The notes below the pieces were generated by a model that was not told the DNA's origin, did not search any database, and saw only the letters and a list, made by a program, of their open reading frames with translations. Shown here piece by piece: positions 26,801 to 34,829 of a stretch of 59,253 bases of DNA. The stretch comes from Marinibacterium sp. (GTDB taxonomy: Bacteria; Pseudomonadota; Alphaproteobacteria; Rhodobacterales; Rhodobacteraceae). Position 1 is the stretch's first letter. The number at the start of each line of letters is the position of its first letter. Both the position numbers and the translations under genes were made by a program. The DNA is taken from the NCBI GenBank assembly GCA_017643305.1, contig JAEPNQ010000016.1:1-59253 (forward strand), given 5' to 3'.

Positions 26801-26857
26801 TCAGCAGGCCGCCCCCTGAATTGTTCCGACACCTCGCTCCAATACCTTTCTCGACAC
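26801..26857 (-). CDS. 18-residue leader peptide ORF with extended Shine-Dalgarno
   Basis: GTG start seven bases after GGAGG. The surrounding AAAAGGAGGTGATCC is complementary to the whole 3' tail of 16S rRNA, far beyond normal Shine-Dalgarno length. The peptide is MSRKVLERGVGTIQGAAC. No run of one amino acid suggests classical amino-acid attenuation. An alternative 60-codon frame from GTG 26865 starts on top of the ribosome site and is unlikely. Function unknown. Confidence 0.6.
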   Translation of the reverse strand: MSRKVLERGVGTIQGAAC

Positions 26858-26932
26858 TGGATCACCTCCTTTTCTGTTGTTAAACTCAGCCTCAGCCTTG
26901 CACTGAAGCGGTCTCACAGCAAGAGAAATGTG

Positions 26933-27568
26933 TCAGGCTGGGTGCGCGTTTCCTGTGAGTGCCCGAAAAGGAACCAGAGCCACCAGCGCGACGGCCAGTT
27001 TCACCATCCAGTCCGCAACAGCCAGCGTGATCCACAGCGGCATTTCAGTACCCAAGGTCAGGAATGGTGCGGGGTCCCACGCCCAGCTGATCGCATCGTT
27101 CGCAGCGGCGGAAAACGGCACAAATGCCGCAAAAGCGATTGTGAAAAACAATGCCGTATCCGCGGCAGAGCCGACAACAGTGCTGACCAGCGGCGCACGC
27201 CACCAGCGACCAGTCCGGAAGCGATCAAAGATCGCTACGTCCAGCATCTGCGCAACAAGAAATGCAATACCCGACCCTACAGCAACACGCAGCGGCACGG
27301 CGGCATATTCATACCCGTCGCCCTGCAGCATGATCTGGCTGCCGATCAGGGAACAGATCACGCCCACGACAAACCCCGCGCCTACCACACGCCGGGCGGC
27401 GGACACGCCATAGAGGCGGTTCATCACGTCCGTGACGAGAAACGCAAAAGGATACGTAAAGGCCCCCCAAGTCAGGAGCCCGTCTAGCAGTAGGAACTGC
27501 ACGAGAATATTCGATGCGACCACAATAGTGGCCATGGCCAGGATACCTGGCAGATAAGTCCGGTTCAT
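26933..27568 (-). CDS. yhhQ: Queuosine precursor transporter (VUT/YhhQ family)
   Basis: 211 residues with about six helices. The family pattern PFAFLVTDVMNRLYGVSAARRVVGAGF and the later AVGSGIAFLVAQMLDVAIFD are seen. YhhQ takes up queuosine precursors (preQ0/preQ1) for tRNA modification. No preQ1 riboswitch is visible in the 63 bases upstream. The downstream gap to 26880 leads into the arfB leader region on the same strand. Confidence 0.88.
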   Translation of the reverse strand: MNRTYLPGILAMATIVVASNILVQFLLLDGLLTWGAFTYPFAFLVTDVMNRLYGVSAARRVVGAGFVVGVICSLIGSQIMLQGDGYEYAAVPLRVAVGSGIAFLVAQMLDVAIFDRFRTGRWWRAPLVSTVVGSAADTALFFTIAFAAFVPFSAAANDAISWAWDPAPFLTLGTEMPLWITLAVADWMVKLAVALVALVPFRALTGNAHPA

Positions 27569-27631
27569 GAGTCTATGCCCGTTTTGTCAAGGTTGCGGAG
27601 ACTTGGCCTGCCGAGTGCAAGCCCGCGGCGT

Positions 27632-28534
27632 CTAATGCGTCGCGCGACCCTTTGCAAGCGCTGGCATCGCGTATTCCACGATTTCCGTACGCAGCAGATC
27701 CATGAAATTGTTATCGGCTACCAGAGTGAACCGCACCCGGCCCCTTTCATCCTGCCAAACGGACAAGCCTTCCAGGTTGCCATGGACCAGATAGAAGGTT
27801 TCCAGATGGGTCTGTTCGTCCTGCGGCTGGTCGGTCCGGATCTTCCAACTGCGGATCTGGGTCCGGAACCCGATACCGGCCGCATCCCGTTCCAGCAGGT
27901 ACAGCCGCCCATCCGGTCCGAAATCGGCCCCGACCGGCAGGAAAGATCCTTCGCGCGGCAGGTGGAAAACAACCGACCACGCTCCGTTTTCCCAACGATA
28001 GGCTGGGAATGGGCCAGTGGGCGTGGGCGCATTTTCCGGAATGGTCAGTAGCCGGTTCTGCCCGTCCACGGCCAGCGCCTCAAGCGTGCTGTTTTCGTGC
28101 AATCGTTTAAAATCGGGATGCTCTGGCAGGATAACCGGCGGCGCTCCGGCAAAGGCGTAACACCCCGTGCGGTGGGTATGTTCAAAGGAAATGCAAAACG
28201 ACCCGTCGTCGCGCAGGGCAATGCCTTCGGCATCGCGAAACCGACCGGTCAATGGATCATTCTTGGACTGCTTCAAACGCACCCGGGCTAACAGATGCAC
28301 AGAGTTCAGGACGTCGTCGTCGCGTTCAAATTCGCCCAACAAAAGGGAGCCCCGGTCAGAAACCGCATAAAACCTGCGCCCGTCCGACGCCAGCTCCAGC
28401 CCGGAGATGCCGCCAAACCACTTGGCCTCTACCTCCCACCTATAAGTGCCAATCAACTCCGCTTTGGGTTCCGCCCAGGCTGGAGCAAACGACAAACACG
28501 ACAGGATCAGCGCGACTGCAAGACGGCGGTGCAT
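27632..28534 (-). CDS. Esterase-like/phytase-like beta-propeller protein
   Basis: 300 residues with a signal peptide (LAVALILSCLSFAPAWA) followed by a beta-propeller-type sequence of the 'esterase-like activity of phytase' family: GGISGLELASDGRRFYAVSDRG, DAEGIALRDDGSF, LEALAVDG, GLSVW. Exported, likely periplasmic. The enzyme activity in this family is poorly defined. The start overlaps the 3' end of mepA by 28 bases, suggesting coupled translation. Confidence 0.82.
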   Translation of the reverse strand: MHRRLAVALILSCLSFAPAWAEPKAELIGTYRWEVEAKWFGGISGLELASDGRRFYAVSDRGSLLLGEFERDDDVLNSVHLLARVRLKQSKNDPLTGRFRDAEGIALRDDGSFCISFEHTHRTGCYAFAGAPPVILPEHPDFKRLHENSTLEALAVDGQNRLLTIPENAPTPTGPFPAYRWENGAWSVVFHLPREGSFLPVGADFGPDGRLYLLERDAAGIGFRTQIRSWKIRTDQPQDEQTHLETFYLVHGNLEGLSVWQDERGRVRFTLVADNNFMDLLRTEIVEYAMPALAKGRATH

Positions 28535-29394
28535 TGCTTGGGCAAATCTGCCAGCACATATTCGCGCCGGGTTTTGGGTTTCGGTTTAGTTTTCTTGGCG
28601 CCGGGTTTGGGTTCCTTCGGCTTTGGTGGGTTCAGGATTTTGTTGACCCATTCTTGCGCCTCCGCACAGCCATCTCCCCTGGGAGGTGGGTCCTGATTGA
28701 CACAGCCCTTGCTGCCTTTGGGGCAAGCCAGCCGGACATGGAAATGGTAATGATGCCCATACCACGGCCGGATCTTGCGCAGGTATTTGCGGTTGCCCTT
28801 TTCATCCTTGCACATCTGCACCTTGGCACCCGGAAACACAAATATCCGCGCAACGCGTCTGTCTTTCGCGGCTTGTTTGATGATCCGGTGATGCGTGCGG
28901 CTCCAGCTGTCGTTCACGAACGCCCCGTTGGACCTGCGTAGTGAGATTGAGGAAATGTTTTCGCGCTTCTGACGGCTCAGATTCACGCGTGACGCGGGCA
29001 GCATCCAGATGTCCACATCAAGCCCGATCTGGTGGCTGCGATGCCCCGACAGCATCGGACCTCCGCGCGGCTGGCTGATATCCCCGATATAGAGCCCCTT
29101 CCACCCCGGTTGCTTCGCGGCAAACGCACTGAGCTTCTTGATGAAATCAATCGTTTCGGGATGTCCCCAATTGCGGTTGCGGCTCAACCGCATGGCTTGC
29201 CAGGTCGGTCCGGTTTCGGGCAGCTGCTCGGACCCGGCCGCACAGCCCTTGGCATAGCTGCCGTAGGCGGTGGCGCGCTGTTTGGACGCGCCAGTTGCGG
29301 CACCGAACAATTGCTTGGCCAGCGGCTGGGCCATTGTCCCGCCTGCAAGCAGGCTCACCGCCGCGACGGTCAGGATCCGCCACAAGAATGACAA
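28507..29394 (-). CDS. mepA: Penicillin-insensitive murein endopeptidase
   Basis: LAS-type zinc peptidase that cuts D-Ala-meso-DAP cross-links of peptidoglycan in the periplasm. A signal peptide (RILTVAAVSLLAGGTMA) follows a TTG start. Zinc and catalytic motifs are visible: GHRSHQIGLDVDIW (His and Asp ligands), the DSWSRTHHRI segment and GHHYHFHVRLACP (H-x-H). The paired Cys characteristic of MepA appear (KGCAAG, LACPKGSKGC, RGDGC). 295 residues. It is 1 base downstream of the MFS gene stop. The TTG start is chosen because no ATG precedes the signal peptide. Confidence 0.92.
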   Translation of the reverse strand: MSFLWRILTVAAVSLLAGGTMAQPLAKQLFGAATGASKQRATAYGSYAKGCAAGSEQLPETGPTWQAMRLSRNRNWGHPETIDFIKKLSAFAAKQPGWKGLYIGDISQPRGGPMLSGHRSHQIGLDVDIWMLPASRVNLSRQKRENISSISLRRSNGAFVNDSWSRTHHRIIKQAAKDRRVARIFVFPGAKVQMCKDEKGNRKYLRKIRPWYGHHYHFHVRLACPKGSKGCVNQDPPPRGDGCAEAQEWVNKILNPPKPKEPKPGAKKTKPKPKTRREYVLADLPKQCTAVLQSR

Positions 29395-29395
29395 A

Positions 29396-30757
29396 TCAAC
29401 GCTCTCCTTCGGCTTTCACCCAGATTAGCAGAACCAATCCCACAGCGAAAAGCAGAACCACCGGTGATACGCCGAGGCGCGCACTTCCGCTGATTGTCGT
29501 GGCAACACCCACCAGCGCCGGTGCAATAAACGCCGTTGCCCGCCCCGACAGGCCATAAAGCCCAAAGCTTTCGGTTGGTGCCGCCGGATCGCAATGGCGC
29601 ACCATTAGTGACCGGCTGGCCGATTGCAAAACCCCGCCCATGCCGCCGATCAACGCGCCGCAGACAAAGAACAGGATATTTGGCAAATTCGATCCTTCCG
29701 GCAGCTGTATGCCAAATAGCGTGGTTTTGGACATTGACACGATAGTCACGCAGACAACGATCAGGATCAAAATCGCCCAGACGATCACCGGTTTGGGTCC
29801 GAACCGTTTATCCGCCTTGCCGCCCAGCCAGGAAAACACGGCTGACGAAATCAATGCGATAATCCCGAAGACACCGATGCTGGTGATGCTCCATTCCAGC
29901 ACGACGGCGGCATAGACACCGCCAAAGGTATAAAGCCCGTTCAGCGCGTCGCGATAGAACATGGACGACCCAAGATAGGCAAACAGGCTGGGCTTGCTGG
30001 GCAGGGCGGCAAGGGCGGATTTCACCATGCCGATCGCCTGGCCAAAGCTGGCCGTTGTGCCTGCGCGCTTGGGGTCCCGACACCACAGGAAATACGGGAT
30101 CATAAAGACCGCGAACCAGATCGCTGAAAAGGGCCCGACGGAACGGGAGCCTTCGCGCGCCAAGGCGTCCAGCCCGAAAATCGGGTCTAGTCCGATTAGG
30201 GTCTTGCCGTTGGCCTGTTCGACAAACAGCAGCAGCATCAGGATTAGCGACACCAACCCGCCGAAATAGCCAAAGGCAAACGCGTTACCGGAAATCTCAC
30301 CCACTTCGTTATCGTTGCCTAGGTCGGGCAGCTGCGAGTTGATAAAGATCAACGCATATTCCGCCCCAATGAATCCCAGCGCGAAAAACATCAGCGCCAT
30401 GATCATGTTGGACCCGTCCGGCTGCGTGTACCACAGCATATAGGCTCCAATGACATACATGATTGAAAACACCATGATCCAGGGCATGCGTCGCCCCGAA
30501 CTGTCGGCAAAGGCCCCCATGATCGGCGCCCCCAGCGCGATCACAATCCCGGCCAGCGCCATACCCCAGGCCCATAATGCCTGTGCCGATGCCCCAGCGG
30601 CTTCGCTGTCTTGCCCGGCTGCGAGGTAGTATTCGGCTGCAACACCCGCGAAATAGGGGCCGAAAATAAAGGTCACAATCAAAGTGTGATACGGCTGGCT
30701 GGCCCAATCGAAAAAATACCAGCCCCAGATTTTCTTGCGCTCTACTGCGTCGACCAT
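29396..30757 (-). CDS. MFS transporter, UMF1 family
   Basis: 453 residues from ATG 30757, with GAGGGA six bases upstream. N-terminal WGWYFFDWASQPYHTLIVTFIFGPYF is characteristic of the UMF1 (Atg22-like) subfamily of the major facilitator superfamily. About 12 helices. The bacterial substrate is unknown; yeast Atg22 exports amino acids. The open frame extends to 30841 but lacks similarity there. It heads an apparent run with mepA and the phytase-like gene. Confidence 0.85.
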   Translation of the reverse strand: MVDAVERKKIWGWYFFDWASQPYHTLIVTFIFGPYFAGVAAEYYLAAGQDSEAAGASAQALWAWGMALAGIVIALGAPIMGAFADSSGRRMPWIMVFSIMYVIGAYMLWYTQPDGSNMIMALMFFALGFIGAEYALIFINSQLPDLGNDNEVGEISGNAFAFGYFGGLVSLILMLLLFVEQANGKTLIGLDPIFGLDALAREGSRSVGPFSAIWFAVFMIPYFLWCRDPKRAGTTASFGQAIGMVKSALAALPSKPSLFAYLGSSMFYRDALNGLYTFGGVYAAVVLEWSITSIGVFGIIALISSAVFSWLGGKADKRFGPKPVIVWAILILIVVCVTIVSMSKTTLFGIQLPEGSNLPNILFFVCGALIGGMGGVLQSASRSLMVRHCDPAAPTESFGLYGLSGRATAFIAPALVGVATTISGSARLGVSPVVLLFAVGLVLLIWVKAEGER

Positions 30758-30874
30758 ATCAATCCCTCGTTTTTGGCTGATAAGACCTGTTAACTGTTTC
30801 GTAAGCAAGGCTTGTGTTCTTGCCCTTTCGTGGCAGAGCACTTACGTGGAAGAACGCAAATGCAAGAGGTTTAC

Positions 30875-31162
30875 ATGCTGTCCCTGTTTCAGATCCTCAT
30901 GTTGATCCTGGACATCGTCTGGTTCTTCATCATAGCTCACGTGATCATGAGCTGGTTGATCAACTTCCAGATCCTGAACCTGCACCAGCAATTCGTGGCG
31001 CAGATCTGGTATGCTCTGAACCGCCTGCTGGACCCGATGTATCGCCAGATTCGCCGCTTCCTGCCACCGATCCAGGGCATCGACCTGGCGCCGCTCGTGG
31101 CGCTAGTCGCGGTCTATGCGCTGCGCATCATCCTCATGAACAACATCCAGATGTTCTACTGA
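30875..31162 (+). CDS. YggT-family membrane protein
   Basis: 95 residues with two hydrophobic regions (LFQILMLILDIVWFFIIAHVIMSWLI and APLVALVAVYALRIILM) around a conserved loop NRLLDPMYRQIRRFLPPIQGIDLAPL, the YggT signature. An inner-membrane protein of uncertain role, sometimes tied to cell division or osmotic response. ATG 30875 is chosen because AAGAGGT lies five bases upstream; earlier ATGs in frame (30860) add residues outside the family. Confidence 0.9.
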   Translation: MLSLFQILMLILDIVWFFIIAHVIMSWLINFQILNLHQQFVAQIWYALNRLLDPMYRQIRRFLPPIQGIDLAPLVALVAVYALRIILMNNIQMFY

Positions 31163-31180
31163 CGTCCTAACGCAGCTGCG

Positions 31181-32134
31181 TCAGTTGACCTGTGCAGCAA
31201 TCCGCCGAATGAAATCCGCAGTCAATTTTGGCTCGGACAGCGGGAACATGTGGCCCAGTCCCGGCAGTTCTTCGTAGACGAACCCGAACTGTTGCAGCGG
31301 CTTGCCGTGTTCGTCTGGGGACAGCACCGCATCATCGCTGCCAAACAGCAAACCGCGTGGCATCGTTAGTTCCCCATAGCGCGCGGCCTGCGCCTCCATG
31401 GTCGCCTCATAGCCCAGCAGGTCTTCGGACGCGGTGACAAAGGCGATCGGGCGAAAACCCAGCTGCCCGCCTGCGCGGATCATGAAATCATCCGGGATGG
31501 ATTCCGGGTATGACACCGCGCCCAGCACCTTGTCGCGCGTAGCAACGGCGGCGGGCACGGCGATAGTGTGACCGATAAACTTGCGCAGCCAGTTGGTACG
31601 CACCTCCAACCCTTTGAACATGTCTGGCACCGTGGTTTGCGGCATCGTCGCCGGGCATAGCAAAGCCAGCCCGTTCACCGCGTCGGGCCGCTCCAACGCC
31701 ATCGCCAGCGACACTGCCCCGCCCAGCGAATGCCCTACCAGGAGCGGCTGTTTGACGTTCAGCTTGTCCAAAGCCTCCCAGATCATTCGCGCCTGCTCCG
31801 GCAGTTCCCCCAACCGGGTGGCCTCGCGCGTGGAATAACCACAGCCGGGCCGGTCCAGCACGAACAGCCGGAACTCATCACTCAACTCCGCTGTCAGCCC
31901 ATATGTGCAATGCTGCATCTGCCCTGACAGCCCGTGGATCAGCACCACAGGGCGGCCGTTTTCCGGACCAAAGGTCTGGTAGTGGATCGATCCGCCTGAC
32001 ACCGGTACAATCTCCCCTGCCTGCGGCACCATCTTTTCGGCAGTCGAAGCGGTCTTACGTGTCCACAGATGCGCCGCCAGCAGCAGGGCAATAAGGACCA
32101 GAACAATCAGGATCAGGATGTTGACGACAATCAT
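31181..32134 (-). CDS. Alpha/beta hydrolase with N-terminal membrane anchor
   Basis: 317 residues. Residues about 3-22 form one membrane helix, then an alpha/beta-hydrolase fold with oxyanion HGLSGQMQH, nucleophile Ser in LVGHSLGGAVS, acid in FGSDDAVLS and catalytic His in GLGHMFPL. The pattern fits an esterase or lactonase. Located 15 bases after the Baeyer-Villiger-type monooxygenase gene, it is a natural candidate to hydrolyse the ester or lactone product. That link is inferred. Membrane anchoring is unusual for a cytoplasmic catabolic hydrolase and may mean it faces the periplasm. Confidence 0.85.
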   Translation of the reverse strand: MIVVNILILIVLVLIALLLAAHLWTRKTASTAEKMVPQAGEIVPVSGGSIHYQTFGPENGRPVVLIHGLSGQMQHCTYGLTAELSDEFRLFVLDRPGCGYSTREATRLGELPEQARMIWEALDKLNVKQPLLVGHSLGGAVSLAMALERPDAVNGLALLCPATMPQTTVPDMFKGLEVRTNWLRKFIGHTIAVPAAVATRDKVLGAVSYPESIPDDFMIRAGGQLGFRPIAFVTASEDLLGYEATMEAQAARYGELTMPRGLLFGSDDAVLSPDEHGKPLQQFGFVYEELPGLGHMFPLSEPKLTADFIRRIAAQVN

Positions 32135-32149
32135 TGTAAACCTCCGGTG

Positions 32150-33607
32150 CTACTTGGGCGCGATAAGACGGTACTGTTCCAACCCCGATTTGGCCATCAG
32201 CTGCTGGTACTCGCGCACTGTGCCCGGCCACAGGGTTGTATTGCGGCCGTTTTCATCCTGGTACCAGGACACACATCCACCTGCCTGCCAAACACTGTCG
32301 TTTAGGCGAGTTTCGATCTCGGCTTCAAATGCGGCCTGTTTCTCCTCTGCTGGGGTTACGGCGGCAATGTCCTGATCACGCATCCCCTGCAGAACCTTAC
32401 ACACGTGCGCCACCTGCGCTTCGATCATCAGAACGACGGAATTGTGGCCAAGCCCGGTATGCGGCCCAAGCAGGAAAAACAGGTTGGGAAAGCCGGTGGT
32501 TGCCGTGCCCAGATGCGCCTGCAACCCTTCCTGCCATGCCTCGGACAACGGCAGACCGTTTTCACCGGTAAAGTCGATACCAGCTAGCGAATCCGTGACG
32601 TGGAACCCGGTGCCCCAGATCACCACGTCGGCTTCCACCTCGGTCCCGTCCGTGGCTGTTAGCGTCCGGTAGGATACGTTTTCCAACCCTGCAGGCACCA
32701 CCGAAACATTTGGCCGTGCCAGCGCCGGATACCAGTCGTTCGAACTGAGCACGCGCTTGCACCCGATCCGGTAGGACGGTGTGAGCATCTTCTGCATTTC
32801 CGGGTCGGGGAAGGACCTTTTCACTTCCTTACGCCACATCTTCATGGCCCCGTTTACTGCCCACGGTTTGCCCGCGAACATCGCAAACCGCAGTTCGAAC
32901 AGGTTAAAAATCACGTTCCGCCGTAGCCGTGGGATGAAAGGCAACAGGTGGTGCAGCCGCAACATCCAGTTCTTAAACGGGCCGTCGGGACGCGGCAGCA
33001 CATAAGGCGGCGTGCGCTGAAACACGGTCACATGGGCGGCGCTCTTGGCGATCTCAGGTACAAACTGCACAGCGGAAGCCCCGGTGCCCACAACGGCCAC
33101 GCGCTTGCCCTTAAGGTCCAGGTCATGTTCCCAGGCTGCGGAATGGAACGACGGGCCGGGGAAGCTGAAGAACCCAGGTACATCGGGGATCAGCGGAATG
33201 TGCAACGCGCCGATGCCTGATATCAGCACGCGCGCCTCCCACGCCTCACCCTCTGCGGTGGTGACGTGCCAGCGGGTCCCGGTCCAGTGCGCGGATTGCA
33301 ACGTCTGTCCGAAATGGCACAGGTCATAGAGCCCTTCGTCCCGCGCCACGTTCCGCATATACATCCAGATCTCATTGCCCCCGGCATATGACGTGGACCA
33401 GTCTGGGTTCAGATGCCGGGCAAAGGAATAGAGATGTGATGGCACATCGCAGGCCACACCGGGATAGGTGTTTTCCCGCCATGTGCCGCCAATATCATCG
33501 GCCTTTTCCAGAATGGCGATGTCAGTGAACCCATACCGGCGGGCCTCCATGGCCATGGTCAACCCAGAAAATCCGCTACCCACGATCAGGATGTCCACTG
33601 AGTTCAT
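32150..33607 (-). CDS. Flavin-dependent monooxygenase, Baeyer-Villiger type
   Basis: 485 residues with two Rossmann motifs, GSGFSGLTMAMEA (FAD, near residue 9) and GTGASAVQFVP (NADPH, near residue 180). Between them lies FPGPSFHSAAW, which fits the Baeyer-Villiger fingerprint F-x-G-x3-H-x3-W. These enzymes insert oxygen next to a carbonyl, giving an ester or lactone. Neighbours are an SDR 3 bases upstream (alcohol to ketone) and a hydrolase 15 bases downstream (ester cleavage), a module known from cyclic ketone degradation. The substrate is not determinable. Confidence 0.87.
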   Translation of the reverse strand: MNSVDILIVGSGFSGLTMAMEARRYGFTDIAILEKADDIGGTWRENTYPGVACDVPSHLYSFARHLNPDWSTSYAGGNEIWMYMRNVARDEGLYDLCHFGQTLQSAHWTGTRWHVTTAEGEAWEARVLISGIGALHIPLIPDVPGFFSFPGPSFHSAAWEHDLDLKGKRVAVVGTGASAVQFVPEIAKSAAHVTVFQRTPPYVLPRPDGPFKNWMLRLHHLLPFIPRLRRNVIFNLFELRFAMFAGKPWAVNGAMKMWRKEVKRSFPDPEMQKMLTPSYRIGCKRVLSSNDWYPALARPNVSVVPAGLENVSYRTLTATDGTEVEADVVIWGTGFHVTDSLAGIDFTGENGLPLSEAWQEGLQAHLGTATTGFPNLFFLLGPHTGLGHNSVVLMIEAQVAHVCKVLQGMRDQDIAAVTPAEEKQAAFEAEIETRLNDSVWQAGGCVSWYQDENGRNTTLWPGTVREYQQLMAKSGLEQYRLIAPK

Positions 33608-33610
33608 CGG

Positions 33611-34429
33611 TTACCCGCCAAACTTCTTGCGCAAAAAAGCCCAGTATTTCACAGGCATCAGACGCTGAATCATGTCAATCGCGCGTGCATCGTTTCCGAT
33701 CAATATGCGGTCTCGGCCGCGTTCCAGCCTGCTGGCAATAATTTCGGCGGCTTGATCCGGGGGCATGACCAGAAATTGCTGCGTCCTTTCCAGCCGCTGG
33801 TCAATTTCGTCCTGCGTCAGATCGCTAGTCAGACGCGAATTGCGTGCAATTTCCGTATTGATGCCGCCCGGATGCACTTGTGCCACACGCACGTTGGAGT
33901 GCTCCAGCTCATGACGCAGCGCTTCGGTAAAGCCGCGCAATCCAAACTTCGCCGTAGAATACGCCGCCTGTCCCGGCGGCCCGATCAAACCGAACACGCT
34001 GGAGATATTGACGATCTGAGCGGCGGGCCGTTCCTTCAGCGTCGGTAAAAAGGCCCGCGTCATGCGGATTGGTGCATGTAGGTTTATGTCCAGCACCCAC
34101 TCAAAATCTGCCTCGGACACATTGGCAAACGCGCCTTCCAGCGCAACACCGGCATTGTTCACCAGCATATCGGCAGGCACGCAATGTTGGGTGGCCACAG
34201 CCCCTGGCAACGCTTCCACCGCCTCCCTATCCCGCACATCCATGTGGTGCAGGGAAACGCGCACATTCTGTTGGATTGCCTGCCGCGTCCGCTCCAACCC
34301 GACTGCGTCCAGATCCACCAGCGCCAGATGCGTGCCGCGTGCGGCCAGATTCCGTGCCAACGCCGCCCCGATGCCCGAAGCGGCTCCGGTCACGACCGCA
34401 CATTTGCCTGAAAAATCCCACGTGCCCAT
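33611..34429 (-). CDS. Short-chain dehydrogenase/reductase in monooxygenase operon
   Basis: 272 residues: TGAASGIGAALARNLA cofactor loop, VDLDAVG (Asp favouring NAD), LVNNAGVAL, Ser in NISSVFG and Y-x3-K in YSTAKFGL. The C-terminus (MIQRLMPVKYWAFLRKKF) resembles SDRs that travel with flavin monooxygenases. Probably oxidises an alcohol to the ketone used by the next enzyme. It lies 70 bases downstream of the DOPA-dioxygenase-like gene, so it may be the continuation of a long operon or the start of its own. Confidence 0.88.
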   Translation of the reverse strand: MGTWDFSGKCAVVTGAASGIGAALARNLAARGTHLALVDLDAVGLERTRQAIQQNVRVSLHHMDVRDREAVEALPGAVATQHCVPADMLVNNAGVALEGAFANVSEADFEWVLDINLHAPIRMTRAFLPTLKERPAAQIVNISSVFGLIGPPGQAAYSTAKFGLRGFTEALRHELEHSNVRVAQVHPGGINTEIARNSRLTSDLTQDEIDQRLERTQQFLVMPPDQAAEIIASRLERGRDRILIGNDARAIDMIQRLMPVKYWAFLRKKFGG

Positions 34430-34499
34430 GTCGACGGCCCTCCGCAGCCATGGGGCCGGTTCGTATGCCCTCCGTCAACCCTGACGTCAGGAAAACCGA

Positions 34500-34829
34500 T
34501 CAGCCAAAGATATCCAGCTTCAGCGGCAGCCCAGTGCCCATCCAGATCCCGTGATCGCGGTGATCGGCCAGATCGTCCCCGGTTTCCGGATGCGCAAACA
34601 CCACCAGCCCGTCCCGATGTAGGGCCAGCCAAGGCATCACCTGATCAAACAGGTCTTGGCCAAACGCCAACTGGCAGCTCCATTGCGGGTGCGGCCCCAC
34701 CGGTTTTTCATGCACCCTGCCCATCACCACGCCAAACTGGTCGCGTGCCGCTTCGCACAAGGCGCGCGCCTGATCGACAGTGGCGGCCCCGAAATAGACA
34801 TGAGCATGCCAGCCCGAGATGTCCGTCAT
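34500..34829 (-). CDS. DOPA 4,5-dioxygenase family protein
   Basis: 109 residues. Histidine-rich family features: GWHAHVYFG at the N-terminus, RVHEKPVGPHPQWSCQLAF, LALHRDGLVVFAHPETGDDLADHRDH. These match the small DOPA-dioxygenase-like proteins that are widespread in bacteria and whose physiological substrate is usually unknown. The start overlaps the ureohydrolase stop by 4 bases. Confidence 0.85.
   Translation of the reverse strand: MTDISGWHAHVYFGAATVDQARALCEAARDQFGVVMGRVHEKPVGPHPQWSCQLAFGQDLFDQVMPWLALHRDGLVVFAHPETGDDLADHRDHGIWMGTGLPLKLDIFG

Larger units (their letters stand above)
26700..26880 (-). ncRNA. Candidate structured leader or small RNA between yhhQ and arfB
   Basis: About 180 bases on the minus strand contain, in order: a near-perfect anti-16S complement, an 18-codon ORF, a hairpin enclosing the ORF stop codon (GGC-C-TGC / GCAGCC), a 6-bp hairpin TGGCGG-TTG-CCGCCA, a small GACC/GGTC hairpin, and the terminator. 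I see no clear promoter. It could be an attenuator leader of arfB or an independent dual-function RNA. The structure is read by eye; no family is recognised. Confidence 0.5.

Noticed and set aside
26683-26865. 60-codon minus-strand frame starting at GTG 26865
   Set aside because: Its start codon overlaps the ribosome site, it reads through the terminator stem, and it shows no family features. The 18-codon frame from GTG 26857 has ideal spacing.
26855-26872. TGGATCACCTCCTTT on the plus strand, identical to a 16S rRNA 3' end
   Set aside because: No other 16S sequence is nearby. On the minus strand it is a long Shine-Dalgarno correctly spaced before a GTG, which explains the match.
27569-27631. 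preQ1 riboswitch ahead of yhhQ
   Set aside because: The 63 bases contain no recognisable preQ1 aptamer pattern or A-rich tail pairing with a P1 loop.
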